From NCBI GenBank assembly GCA_024220525.1, contig JAMYWO010000412.1, positions 3,426 to 29,957 on the forward strand: a stretch of 26,532 nucleotides of DNA, in the 5' to 3' direction. The notes beneath the pieces were generated by a model. It was not told the DNA's origin and did no database searches. It saw only the letters and a program-made list of their open reading frames with translations. Made by a program: the position numbers and the translations under genes. Below are positions 10,080 to 18,839 of this stretch, in pieces (the first letter of the stretch is position 1; every line of letters starts with the position of its first letter). Source of the stretch: Cochliopodium minus (lineage: Eukaryota; Discosea; Himatismenida; Cochliopodiidae).

Positions 10080-13000
10080 ATGGGTACGAAAAAATAGCAA
10101 TCTCTTACATTCATATCTTTAAATAATTAATAATTTATTTTTTCCAATTTCTCTTAAAATAATTAAGAGGAGGATTTTGATAATTTTGATGAATTGGATG
10201 AATTGGATGATTTTGAAAATCAACTCAAAATGATGACTGATTCATTAAATATGGAAGATGTTGAAGATATTGTAAGCAAAATAAAAAATTTTATTTTAAA
10301 AAGTAAAACTATTTGATGGAAATATACCTATTTTCATTCACAAATGAAGACCATATTGTTATTTAATAAAGAAAATCTCTTTTTTAATCTATCCATCAAA
10401 TAGTGAAATCCTTAATTGCTTAAAGAAGTTGGCATTACTGTTTTATATAAAATTCAAAAAAAAAAAATAGAAATTGGAAGATGATCTTGAAACAAATCAA
10501 GTGAATGCCCACAATAATCAACATACCAAAGAAAACAGTTCAGAGCATAGCGAAGAAGATCCAAAGGTGAATGGAGAAGATGTGAGACAAGAGGAAGAAA
10601 GCTCAGAGGAAATGAAGAATGATAATGACTTATATGTAAACGATATAGGTGGAGATGATGTGGAGGAAATAAATAAAATGAATGATAATAACTCAGATGA
10701 AGATAGCGTTAAAGATAATGTAGATAATATCAATCAAGATAATAGTGATGAAAAGAAAATAAATGAGAATCAAGATTTGAAGCAAGAGGAAGAAAGATCA
10801 GAAGAAATGAAGAAAGATGAAGAGATATATGTGAATGATATAGGTGGGAATGATGTTGATGAGGTGGAGGATGTAAATAATGAAAATAAGGATATTAGTG
10901 AAGAAGATGAAACAGATAATAAGAATACAAATAACATAATGGATAATAATGATGAAAATAGCAATATACAAACTAATGAGAAAGAAGATAACAGCAAAAA
11001 TGATTATTTTTTGGAAGAGATCAATGATAACAGCAATAATGATTACTTTTTGGTCACCGAATCACCCAAGGAGGAAGATGAGGAGGATTTGTTGCTGTCT
11101 CTTTTGAATGAAAAGAAAAAAAAGAACTCCAAAGAAGATAAAAATCAACAAGTGAACAAAAACGCACCCATGGAAGAAACAAGGTATGATTATTCAAATA
11201 AAAAAAATTCAAAGTTTTGAAAAAATTATTTTTTGAATTCAGAGAATTTTTTAATTATTTATAAAATAAAAAATTCAAATTATAATCTTTCAATTATTTA
11301 TTTACAAACTCTTTTTTATTTTAGAACTAGACGTTCGAATGTAGTTGTCACTGAGCCAAAGATAATTTTGGAAGGTGTCCAGAGATCACGATCCAACCGT
11401 GACATTCCTCTCCCTACTTTCATCAAGAGGCCTGTAAAAAAAGACACTCTCAAAAATAATTCCACTCCCAAAAAGAATACCGAAGCGTTAAATACATTTT
11501 TTTATTGTTATATTTATTCATTTTTTTTTTAATTAATTTTTTTATTTTAATAATAAACTTTTGTGCATATATTTTTTTTAAAAATTATTTGCTTGATTTA
11601 ATATTTTTTAAATTATTTCTCTTATTATTTTTTATTTTTAAATTATTTTTAGATTTAAGAAAAAAATTTGAAAAGTTATTTACTTTTTTTTTTTTAATTT
11701 TTATTCATAATTTTTATTCATAATTTTTATTCATAATTTTAAATATAATTTATTTTTTTAGTAAGCAAACAGAAGCAAAACCATTATTGGAAGTGAATCA
11801 GAACGAGGTGGTTGTAAAAAAGAAGAAAGAGCTCGACAAGCTCGATCCTCGTCACGGCATGTGCCAATTCAAATTGACCCTCTTGAGTGCGGAAAACACC
11901 AGCGAAAAAGTGAAGGAAATCAAATGTTTATTTTTAGGTGATGAAAATGTTGGAAAAACTTGTAAAAATTTTTTTTTTTTTATTTCATTTATTTTTTAAT
12001 TACAAATTAAATAAATATATATTTAATTTTTGCATTTTCATTTATTTTAAATATATGTTTAATGCAAAAATTATTTTATTATTTTGTTTTATTAAAAAAA
12101 TTTTTCAATAATATTTTTATTCTTTATAGTTACTCTTTTTTTTTTTCTACAATTATTTAATTGTTTAGTTTTATTTATTTATTAAAAAAAATTTTCAATA
12201 TTTTTTTTTTTTCAGCAATATTTTTATTCTTATTTTTCAACAATTATTTATTGTTTAGTTTTATTTTAAATTAGTTATTTACATTTTTTGTTTTATTTTT
12301 TTATTTTTTTATTTTTTTATTTTTTTATTTTTTTATTTCAAAGGTTTGGTCAAGAGCATTTTGGACGAACAATTCGAAAGCAAATACACACCAACCCTTT
12401 TCACCACCTACAAAAGACAAATCAAACTTCCACACAAATCCATCGGTCTAAACTTATGGGACGTCTCCGGTTCTCCCAAACACAAACACAAAAGACCCGC
12501 TATGTAAAAATTTAAAAAAAAATATTAAATTTAATTTTTATTTTGATTTTTTTTCTTATTTATATTTTTTTTAATTTTAAATAAAAATTTTTTTTATTTT
12601 TTTTTTTTTTATAAGTTTTTTTTTTATTTATTTTCTGAAAAACAAATTTTTTATTTAAGGTTTCCGAATTGTGATATTTATGTATTATGTTTTGACTTGA
12701 AAGATACACAAACATGGATAAATTTACAAAAAAATGTAAAGAAAAAATTTTTTATCTTATTTTTAATAAATTTATTTTTATTTTTTATTTTTTGTTTTTA
12801 TTTTATTTTTTGAATTTTTTATTTTATTTTTTATTTTATCTTTTAAAAAAAGTGGTTGCCAGAACTTTATGACGAAGTGAATAATAAAACAGTTCTTGTT
12901 GTGGGAACCAAGGCGGATTCCCTTCTTCCTGGTGACGAGCCTATTATCAATAAACTCAAACTCGAAATTGAAGTAATAAAATAAATAAAATTAAAAATAA

Positions 13001-13431
13001 AAATTAATAAAAATAGAAAATAAATAAAATTAAAAATAGAAGTAAAAACAAAAGTAAAAATAAAATTAAAAAATAAAAAATAAAAATAAAAATAAAAATA
13101 AAAATAAAAATAAAAATAAAAATAAAATAAAAATAAAAATAATAAAATAAAAAAAATAAAATAAATAAAATAAAATAAAAATAAAATAAAAAATAAAAAA
13201 ATTATTTTTTTTTGATAGGAATTTTGCAACACTTATAATAGAAACAAAAAGTTTAAATGCTGCAAATACTTTTTCTGTTCTTCCCCAAACAGAACCAACA
13301 TCGAGCTGTTGTGCTCTGTCATCGTCTACGGAGCTTTGTACGACCGTGCCACCATCAAAGCAAACAAAAAGAAAGGGAAACTTTTCAACAAGAAAAAAAT
13401 TGAAGATAATAAAGTCGAAAATAAGAAATAA
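10080..13431 (+). CDS. Atypical Rho-like small GTPase with acidic extension
   Basis: Nine exons: 10080-10083, 10168-10271, 10471-11183, 11325-11486, 11762-11961, 12344-12503, 12660-12735, 12853-12972, 13219-13431; the total is 1752 nt, 583 residues. The 4-nt first exon (ATG G) is inferred only from phase. Residues 1 to about 275 are very acidic and Asn-rich, with one internal duplication. A basic linker follows, then a GTPase domain from about residue 360: P-loop GDENVGKT (387-394), switch I YTPTLFTTYK, switch II LWDVSGSPKHKHKRP, FPNCDIYVLCFDLKD and the Rho-style TKAD (492-495). The layout, KRP after switch II and WLPEL all favour the Rho family. Positions equivalent to Gly12 and Gln61 are Glu and Ser, so intrinsic hydrolysis is predicted to be poor. 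The C-terminus is polybasic (KKKGKLFNKKK) and ends without a CAAX box. It is probably a membrane- or scaffold-associated signalling switch. Confidence 0.85.
13063..13145. repeat. (AAAAAT)n microsatellite in an intron of the GTPase gene
   Basis: Perfect hexamer repeats of AAAAAT make up most of the intron 12973-13218. On the sense strand this intron is A-rich, whereas nearly all other introns of the same gene are T-rich. Confidence 0.9.
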
Positions 13432-13511
13432 TTAAAAATAAAAAAAAAGATTAAATTTATTTTAATTTATTTTAATTTTTTATTAAACAAAACTTTTTTT
13501 TTTTTGGAATT

Positions 13512-14230
13512 TTAATTCAAAAGTTTTTCTTCATATTCTCTTAATTTTTTGTATAATTCCGAATAACTGTTTTCAATTTCAGAAATTCCAATAAATACTA
13601 CTGATTTGTTCTTCAAAATCTTCTCTTTTTTGTTCTTGTTATAATTTTTTAGTTTGTTGAAGCAATCACATTTGTCGTCGTTTTTTGGCTTTTTTATTTT
13701 CAGAATGAAGCTTTCTCTTTTTGTAAGTTTTTCTAATTTCGATTTTAAATTTGGATCCACTTTCATCAGGAAACTCCTGCTATAATACATTTCTTCAGTT
13801 TCATCTTTTTTTACTACAATCACTTTTATTTCCTAATATATTAATTTTTTATATTTTCATTTTTAATTAATTTTTAATTAATTTTTAATTTCTCTGAAAA
13901 ATAATCATTCATTTTCAAAAATTAAATTTATGACAGATGATTTTTTTTTTTTTTTCTTACATTTAGGATTGAGAAAGAGATTATTCCATGTTTACAAACA
14001 GTTTTATTTTCATCTTTTTTTATTTCTCCTATATTTTCTTGAATCTCATTTTTTTCAACGGTAATTTTCGAAGAGTTCTGTTCTTCTTTGTGTTTTTCGA
14101 TTTCATAACTACTAATCAATTTTTGATTTGTTTTGAGGTGGCTCAAATCTTTTTTATACCTCACCTTTCTTTCATTTTCATTTATGTTTTTATTTCTTGT
14201 ATTTGTGGTTTCTTTATTTTTATCTTCCAT
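13512..14230 (-). CDS. Unrecognised lysine-rich protein, CKHGI family copy 1
   Basis: Two exons, 14230-13961 and 13832-13512, are joined at a phase 0 intron and encode 196 residues. I do not recognise the family. The first 75 residues are Lys/Glu/Asn-rich and likely disordered. CKHGI follows at 79-83, and the intron falls seven residues later. The second exon carries EMYYSRSFLMK, ILKIKKPKNDDKCDCFNKL and KILKNKSVVFIG, and ends in a short charged helix. No signal peptide or membrane segment is seen. It is clearly paralogous to the next gene (14643-15646), sharing motif order, YYSRS, LKIKK, the C-x-C-F knot, ILKNK and intron position. The Cys/His residues (CKHG plus CDC) could bind a metal, but that is a guess. 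Its 3' end is 80 bp from the stop codon of the convergent GTPase gene. Confidence 0.75.
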
Positions 14231-14642
14231 ATCTTATTTAAAATTTTCTATTTCAATATTTTTTTTTTTAATTTTTATATTTATTATTCTCTTAATTTCA
14301 AATTTTTTTTATTTTATGAAAATATTCAAAAATGAAATGTTATTAAAAGAAGAAGTGAACATTTCATGTTTTTTCAAAAACTGAACAAAATTTTTTCACC
14401 TTTAAAAATTTTGAAAAAAAAATTTTTTTTGCCAACATTACTCTGTAATAAAGGATCTTTTGATCAAAACTAGAAGATTCCCAGCATAATCAATAATTTT
14501 CTTTGCTATCAAGAAAAGAAAAATAGGAAAATCTGAAAAAACAAAGTTTTGTTGATTTAACAAAGATTTAATTACTAATTCAAGAATTGTTTCTTGTAAA
14601 AACATGAATTTATCCTATATTTGTACAGTTCTTAAAAATTGA
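14231..14642. other. Intergenic stretch between the two CKHGI paralogues
   Basis: AT-rich spacer between the start of copy 1 and the stop of copy 2, both on the minus strand. Small plus-strand frames here are low-complexity Phe/Ile-rich and run over the coding region of copy 1, so they are shadows. Nothing else is recognised; it presumably holds the copy 1 promoter. Confidence 0.55.
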
Positions 14643-15646
14643 TCATTTCCCTTTAGTTTTTTCCAACTGGTTGATTAAATGGTTGAAATTCTTGTTTACT
14701 TCTTTTTGATTGATGAAGAAAGCACATTTGTTTTTGAGAATCTTTTTATCGGATTTCTCGTTGAATTTTTTGAGAGTGTCAAAGCAACAACAACTTTCAA
14801 TATTTTTGGACTTTTTGATTTTTAGTACGCAATCGTCGGATTTGTTATATTTTACAAGAATTTTTTTGGATTGTGGTGCCAGTTTTAACAGGTGGCTTCT
14901 GCTGTAATATACATCTTTCTCCCCATGTTTGTTTGTTACAAGAATTTTATAATCCTAAAGTAGAATAAAAAGGATTAGTTTTCTTAATTAATATGAGTTT
15001 TAATTTTAAATTTTGAATAAATTATTAATTATTTAATTCGTCTATCTAGTCATTCAAATAAAAATATTTAAATAATTGAGAAAATTTCGAAAAATAATCT
15101 CTTCTTTTTGAAAGATGACATTTAATAGTTGAGATGATCAAAATAATAATTATTAAAATTTATTTTATTTTATATTTGAGAGGAATTGATTCTTACGTTG
15201 ACTACTTCTAATGTTCTGATTCCGTGTTTACAATAGTTGTAATTAGGTGTAATAGTTGTTTGAATTTCACATGGAATCTCTTCATAATTGTGGATAAGAT
15301 TATAAATGCTCATTTTGTTCAAGGATTTTAAAACTTCAGTTTGAATTGGTGGGGAATATTCGTTGTGGTTATGGTGATTATTTACAGTATTTACATTGCA
15401 TTTCAATTCGAAAGCTTTTTCCTCTGTTAATTTCATTTTTTTGTTGTTATGATCAAGTTCATCTAAATGTATCTCAGGGCTATCACATCTATCATCTTCC
15501 ATTGATCTTTTCTTCTTCATTATTATTGGATGTAAGATTGGTTTTTTATTTTTGCTTAACATGCTGTAAAGATTGGAAAATCCTTTTCCTATCTCATGGG
15601 TATTCTTATCTTTCAATTCAGTAATATAGATTTGTTTTAAACTCAT
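14643..15646 (-). CDS. Unrecognised lysine-rich protein, CKHGI family copy 2
   Basis: Two exons, 15646-15197 and 14954-14643, phase 0 intron, 253 residues. Family unknown. The N-terminal part is longer than in copy 1 and is polar, with KKKRSMEDDR and a His/Asn-rich stretch near residues 90-95. CKHGI is at 139-143, and the intron falls seven residues later, exactly as in copy 1. The second exon has DVYYSRSHLLKLAPQSKK, VLKIKKSKN, a Cys cluster ESCCCFDTLKKFNEK and KKILKNKCAFFI, and ends with an amphipathic helix. Aligned to copy 1, the shared anchors are CKHGI, YYSRS-L-K, LKIKK-KN, C-CF--LK--N and KILKNK. The N-terminal parts hardly align, suggesting that the conserved module begins at CKHGI. 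The stop codon is TGA, and the ATG at 15646 is the first in the frame. Confidence 0.75.
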
Positions 15647-17022
15647 TCTCTTATTGTTTGTTATTTTGTGTTTTTTTTATTTTTTTTTAATTTAATGATT
15701 TTTCATAATTTGGAAAGAAGATTCAATTTTTCTGAAAATAAAATTCTTTTTTAAAAGAAAATTTCTTTGAAAATTATAAAATTTTTCTTCAAACTTGTTG
15801 GTGACAAACAAAACATTTCAATTGAAAATTTAAGTGAAAACAAGTGAATACACCTAATCCTTTTTTTTTTTCATTAACTTCTAAATCAAAAAAATAATAA
15901 ATGATAAATTTTTAAAGCAAAATTGACGTATTTAAAAATATTTGAGTCAAATTCACTTTCAAATCCCAAATTGTTTCACATTAAAGCATATAAACTATTA
16001 TTTTCAAGAAAATTACAAGATAAAAAGTTATCAACTCAATTCATTCTAAAATAACAATTTAACAAGAAAAAAATATTATATCTCCTAAAAATGTATTCTT
16101 TCAAAATAAAAAGAATCTCTTCATTGTTGAAATAAATTTCAGAGTATTCTAATATTTTTATATGAATATTGAGTATAAAATTCATTGAATGATTAATAAA
16201 AGGGGGAAGATATTTATTTATTTGAAGACATTTGATCAAACAAAATAGTTGGATGGTTTGTTTGATTTGATTTAAAAGAATAAAAAAATTAACAACCAAT
16301 ATTAAAATATTGAAAGGATTAATTTACAAAAAAAAGAATATCAACTGATTTATAATCCAATACAATTTTGATTTGCAAATAAAAATTTTTTTTATTAAAC
16401 ACATAATATACATAAAATTATAGCATTTATGGGATGAATGCCAAATCATACTTATTGTCATGAGAAATATATTTCTTTTTTTTCTTCTTTTTTTCCTTAA
16501 TTGAACGAAATCCAACAGAATCAATTAATTTCTCAGATCGTTTTCTTTCAGTGGATGATGTATGTTGTAAATTTTCAAATGTATTAAAATCCAAAAGAAA
16601 ATTCATTCGAGAGTAGTGTTGTTTTCCACAAATGAACAGAACTAACCGTTTTTTTTAATTTTTATTACAAATGGATTTAATAAAATTTATTTTTTTAATT
16701 TTTGCAAAGTTTCAGAGAAATCATAAAAAATGAAAATAAATATATTAATAGGAAGAATTTATGTACAGTTTTAGAAAAGGATATGTTGTTCAAGGTGAAA
16801 AATGAAGTGAATTTATCTTTTCTACCAGTTTTCAGAGAAAAATGTATTAAACAAAAAAAAATTGACAACATAAAAATAGATCTCATGTTAAGAAATGAAA
16901 TATAAATTTCTGAACCAAATAAAAGAAATTATAGAAAGAATGTAAATCTTTTAAAATTGTTTTATTTCTGCTCTTTTTACAAAATTGTATCAAATAAATT
17001 AATTTATCAAATCCTAAAAACA
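15647..17022. other. Long stretch with only small doubtful reading frames
   Basis: About 1.4 kb between the start of CKHGI copy 2 and the stop of the dioxygenase gene. The best candidate is the 59-codon minus frame at 16427-16606 (listed separately). A minus frame at 16036-16299 (Ile/Leu/Phe-rich) and a plus frame at 16702-16905 have no upstream ATG and no recognisable family. No tRNA, rRNA or mobile element was recognised. Confidence 0.5.
16427..16606 (-). CDS. Possible small 59-residue basic protein
   Basis: An uninterrupted frame runs from the ATG at 16606 to a TAA at 16427. The product starts MNFLLDFNTFENLQHTSS, has a basic centre with KRSEKLIDSVGFRSIKE and a run of seven lysines, and ends ISHDNKYDLAFIP. 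Base composition is less AT-extreme than the flanks, and the mixed codon use resembles exons rather than intron filler. The frame stays open for about 15 codons upstream of the ATG, so it could also be the last exon of a longer gene, but no acceptor could be chosen. I recognise no family. Confidence 0.35.
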   Translation of the reverse strand: MNFLLDFNTFENLQHTSSTERKRSEKLIDSVGFRSIKEKKKKKKKYISHDNKYDLAFIP

Positions 17023-18433
17023 TTAATTGTTTTCAACTTTTTCATCAATCTTGTCCCATTTGGAAACTTTAGCTAAAATTAAGGAAAAAGAAAGAAATAA
17101 TTTAAAGAAACAAATAATTTCTCAATAAAAAAGAAAAAATAAAGAAAGAAAGAAAATACTTCTATTAGGTTTTGGTTCTCTCTTTGGGTAATTTTCCGAA
17201 GTATAAAACTGTGGTTTTTTGCATTGAGGATGCAAAGTACGAAAAGTGAGACTGACACGCTCAATAAAACCGAGCTCTCCGCCCTTCACACGTTTACGGG
17301 TGGACCAGTTAGTAGAAACACCATGTTCCCAGACGTGTCGAGCATCTCCCTTCATGCAGTACATCGAACCGGGGCTCACGTCAAACTTGACAATCTCTTC
17401 GTGGGCTTTGGAGTTACGCAACTTGAATTTGGCGGTGCTTCCTAATGAGATTGCGAATAATTCTTCTCCAAACAAGTCTTCTCTATCAATGTGATATCCT
17501 ATTCCTTTTTTTTTTTTTTTGATAAAATAAATTAAAAAATAAATTAAAAAAATAAAAATTTTAACAATTTTAAATAATTAAATAAAATATTTTCCTTTTT
17601 ATATTTTTTACCCATTCCAGGTTGATACTCGCATATTAACACTTGGTCAGGCCATTCATCTATAATTCCCATATCCTTTATTTTCCTTACGTGTTTCATC
17701 ATTACTTCGGGTATTGGTGTTGTTTCGAACTGGTTACATATTTGTCCATTGTCATATTCTGCTCCCCAGCCATAATGCTGCACTCTTCAATTTAAGATGT
17801 GTTAAGAAAATATTTAATTTAATCAACCAGATCTTTTATTGAAGAATAGAATTGGATAGATATGGTTTGTAAAACAGTTATTATTGTCAATAAAAATGAA
17901 ATATGATCGATTATCATTTATATGAATAAATTGAATTCATTTTGTTTGATTATGAGTAAATAAAAATGATGGTTAATAGGATCAATAATAATTATATCTT
18001 TAATCCAGATATTAAGAGATTCAAATTATATGGGCATATTAAATTCTCAAGAAAAAAATCAATGTTATGAAAACATGATAAAGTGTTATTAAATTGATGT
18101 TCATTCAAACCAATAATTCCGTTTTTCCATAATTTTTCTCAATTAAATTATTTAATCTTCTTTTTACCTTCTTCTATGTGTTTTATTTCCTACTTCCCAT
18201 TCATTATTGTTGATAAATTGCAGCAATTCCTTCTGTTCTTCTTCATTAAGAAGATCATCAATGTAGGTTAACCCTTTCACCACCAATTTCTTGTCCCCGT
18301 TCTCATTAAAGATTTCCTTTCCATTATTTGTCTCTATGAATTCTTCAAATTGATTCATTGTATCATAATACATCAGAGTACTTTGAACATCCTTTACAGG
18401 CATCCAAAATTTGTGTTCTTTTTCTTTCTTCAT
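17023..18433 (-). CDS. AlkB-type 2-oxoglutarate/Fe(II) dioxygenase
   Basis: Four exons, 18433-18168, 17784-17612, 17504-17160 and 17072-17023, give 834 nt and 277 residues with matching phases. After about 50 residues of polar leader comes VVKGLTYIDDLLNEEEQKEL, the typical entry helix of AlkB domains, then RRRVQHYGWGAEYD, PDQVLICEYQPGMG and the catalytic core. Iron ligands are predicted as His151 and Asp153 (YHID) and His207 (VWEHG); ISLGS lies between them. Arg229 and Arg235 in RVSLTFR match the 2-oxoglutarate-binding arginines. Members oxidatively demethylate nucleic acids or, in some subfamilies, proteins. The RVQHYGW and ISLGS motifs are closer to the eukaryotic ALKBH4/6/8 type than to bacterial AlkB, but the substrate cannot be assigned from this. 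The start codon lies 406 bp from the divergent ceramidase gene. The last exon is only 50 nt. Confidence 0.88.
18022..18058 (+). repeat. Dispersed repeat fragment, copy A
   Basis: About 37 bases in the first intron of the dioxygenase gene (CAAATTATATGG, then CATATTAAATTCTCAAG, then a poly-A run) match 20150-20187 with a few substitutions and one indel. Weaker similarity (AATAAAAATGAT, GATCAATAATAA) lies upstream of both copies. It may be the decayed remains of a repeat family or a chance match in AT-rich DNA. Confidence 0.3.
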
Positions 18434-18839
18434 TTTTTTTTTTTTAATAAAATAAGGATTTTGAATAAGAAAAATAGATCTATCAAATGAAATTTCAAAA
18501 AATTATTTCTAGTTTTAAAATGTCAATGAAACTTAAACTCCTACAAAACCTTTTAATTGACTCAAAAGCTTTTAACCATTAATGGAGAAAATTTAATATT
18601 GGTATTCATTTCCCAAATAGACTGAATTACTTTAATTCAATGCTTTTTGAAAGATTCTATCTGGAAATTATTTTGACCATCCAGTTTTACTTAATAATTA
18701 AAAATTTTTTTGGTAATCAGATTATTAGGCGCATCTCTAAATTTTTGTTGTTTGCTTTAAAATTTTACTTTCAGTTTTTGAATTTTCTTTTGAATAGGAT
18801 TAAATATCAATTTTGAAAACTTTGATAAAAAAAAAAAAA
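18434..18839. promoter_or_regulatory. Divergent intergenic region, dioxygenase / ceramidase
   Basis: Spans the 406 bp between the minus-strand dioxygenase ATG (18433) and the plus-strand ceramidase ATG (18840). No reading frame or repeat was recognised. A long A tract (about 18827-18839) lies immediately before the ceramidase ATG. Both promoters must be here or in the first introns; no individual element can be assigned. Confidence 0.45.

Noticed and set aside
13988-14384. Plus-strand hydrophobic frames resembling transmembrane proteins
   Set aside because: Antisense to the lysine-rich N-terminal exon of CKHGI copy 1. Lys-rich antisense always reads Phe-rich; no start context or splice logic supports them.
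16036-16299. Minus-strand frame with helical-looking Ile/Leu-rich sequence
   Set aside because: No ATG near its start, no acceptor site at its upstream end and no recognisable motif. It is kept only as part of the description of the gap.
16702-16905. Plus-strand frame with moderately mixed codons after a TTTCAG
   Set aside because: It could be an exon, but no upstream exon with a start codon and matching donor was found, the only ATGs are internal, and it resembles no family.
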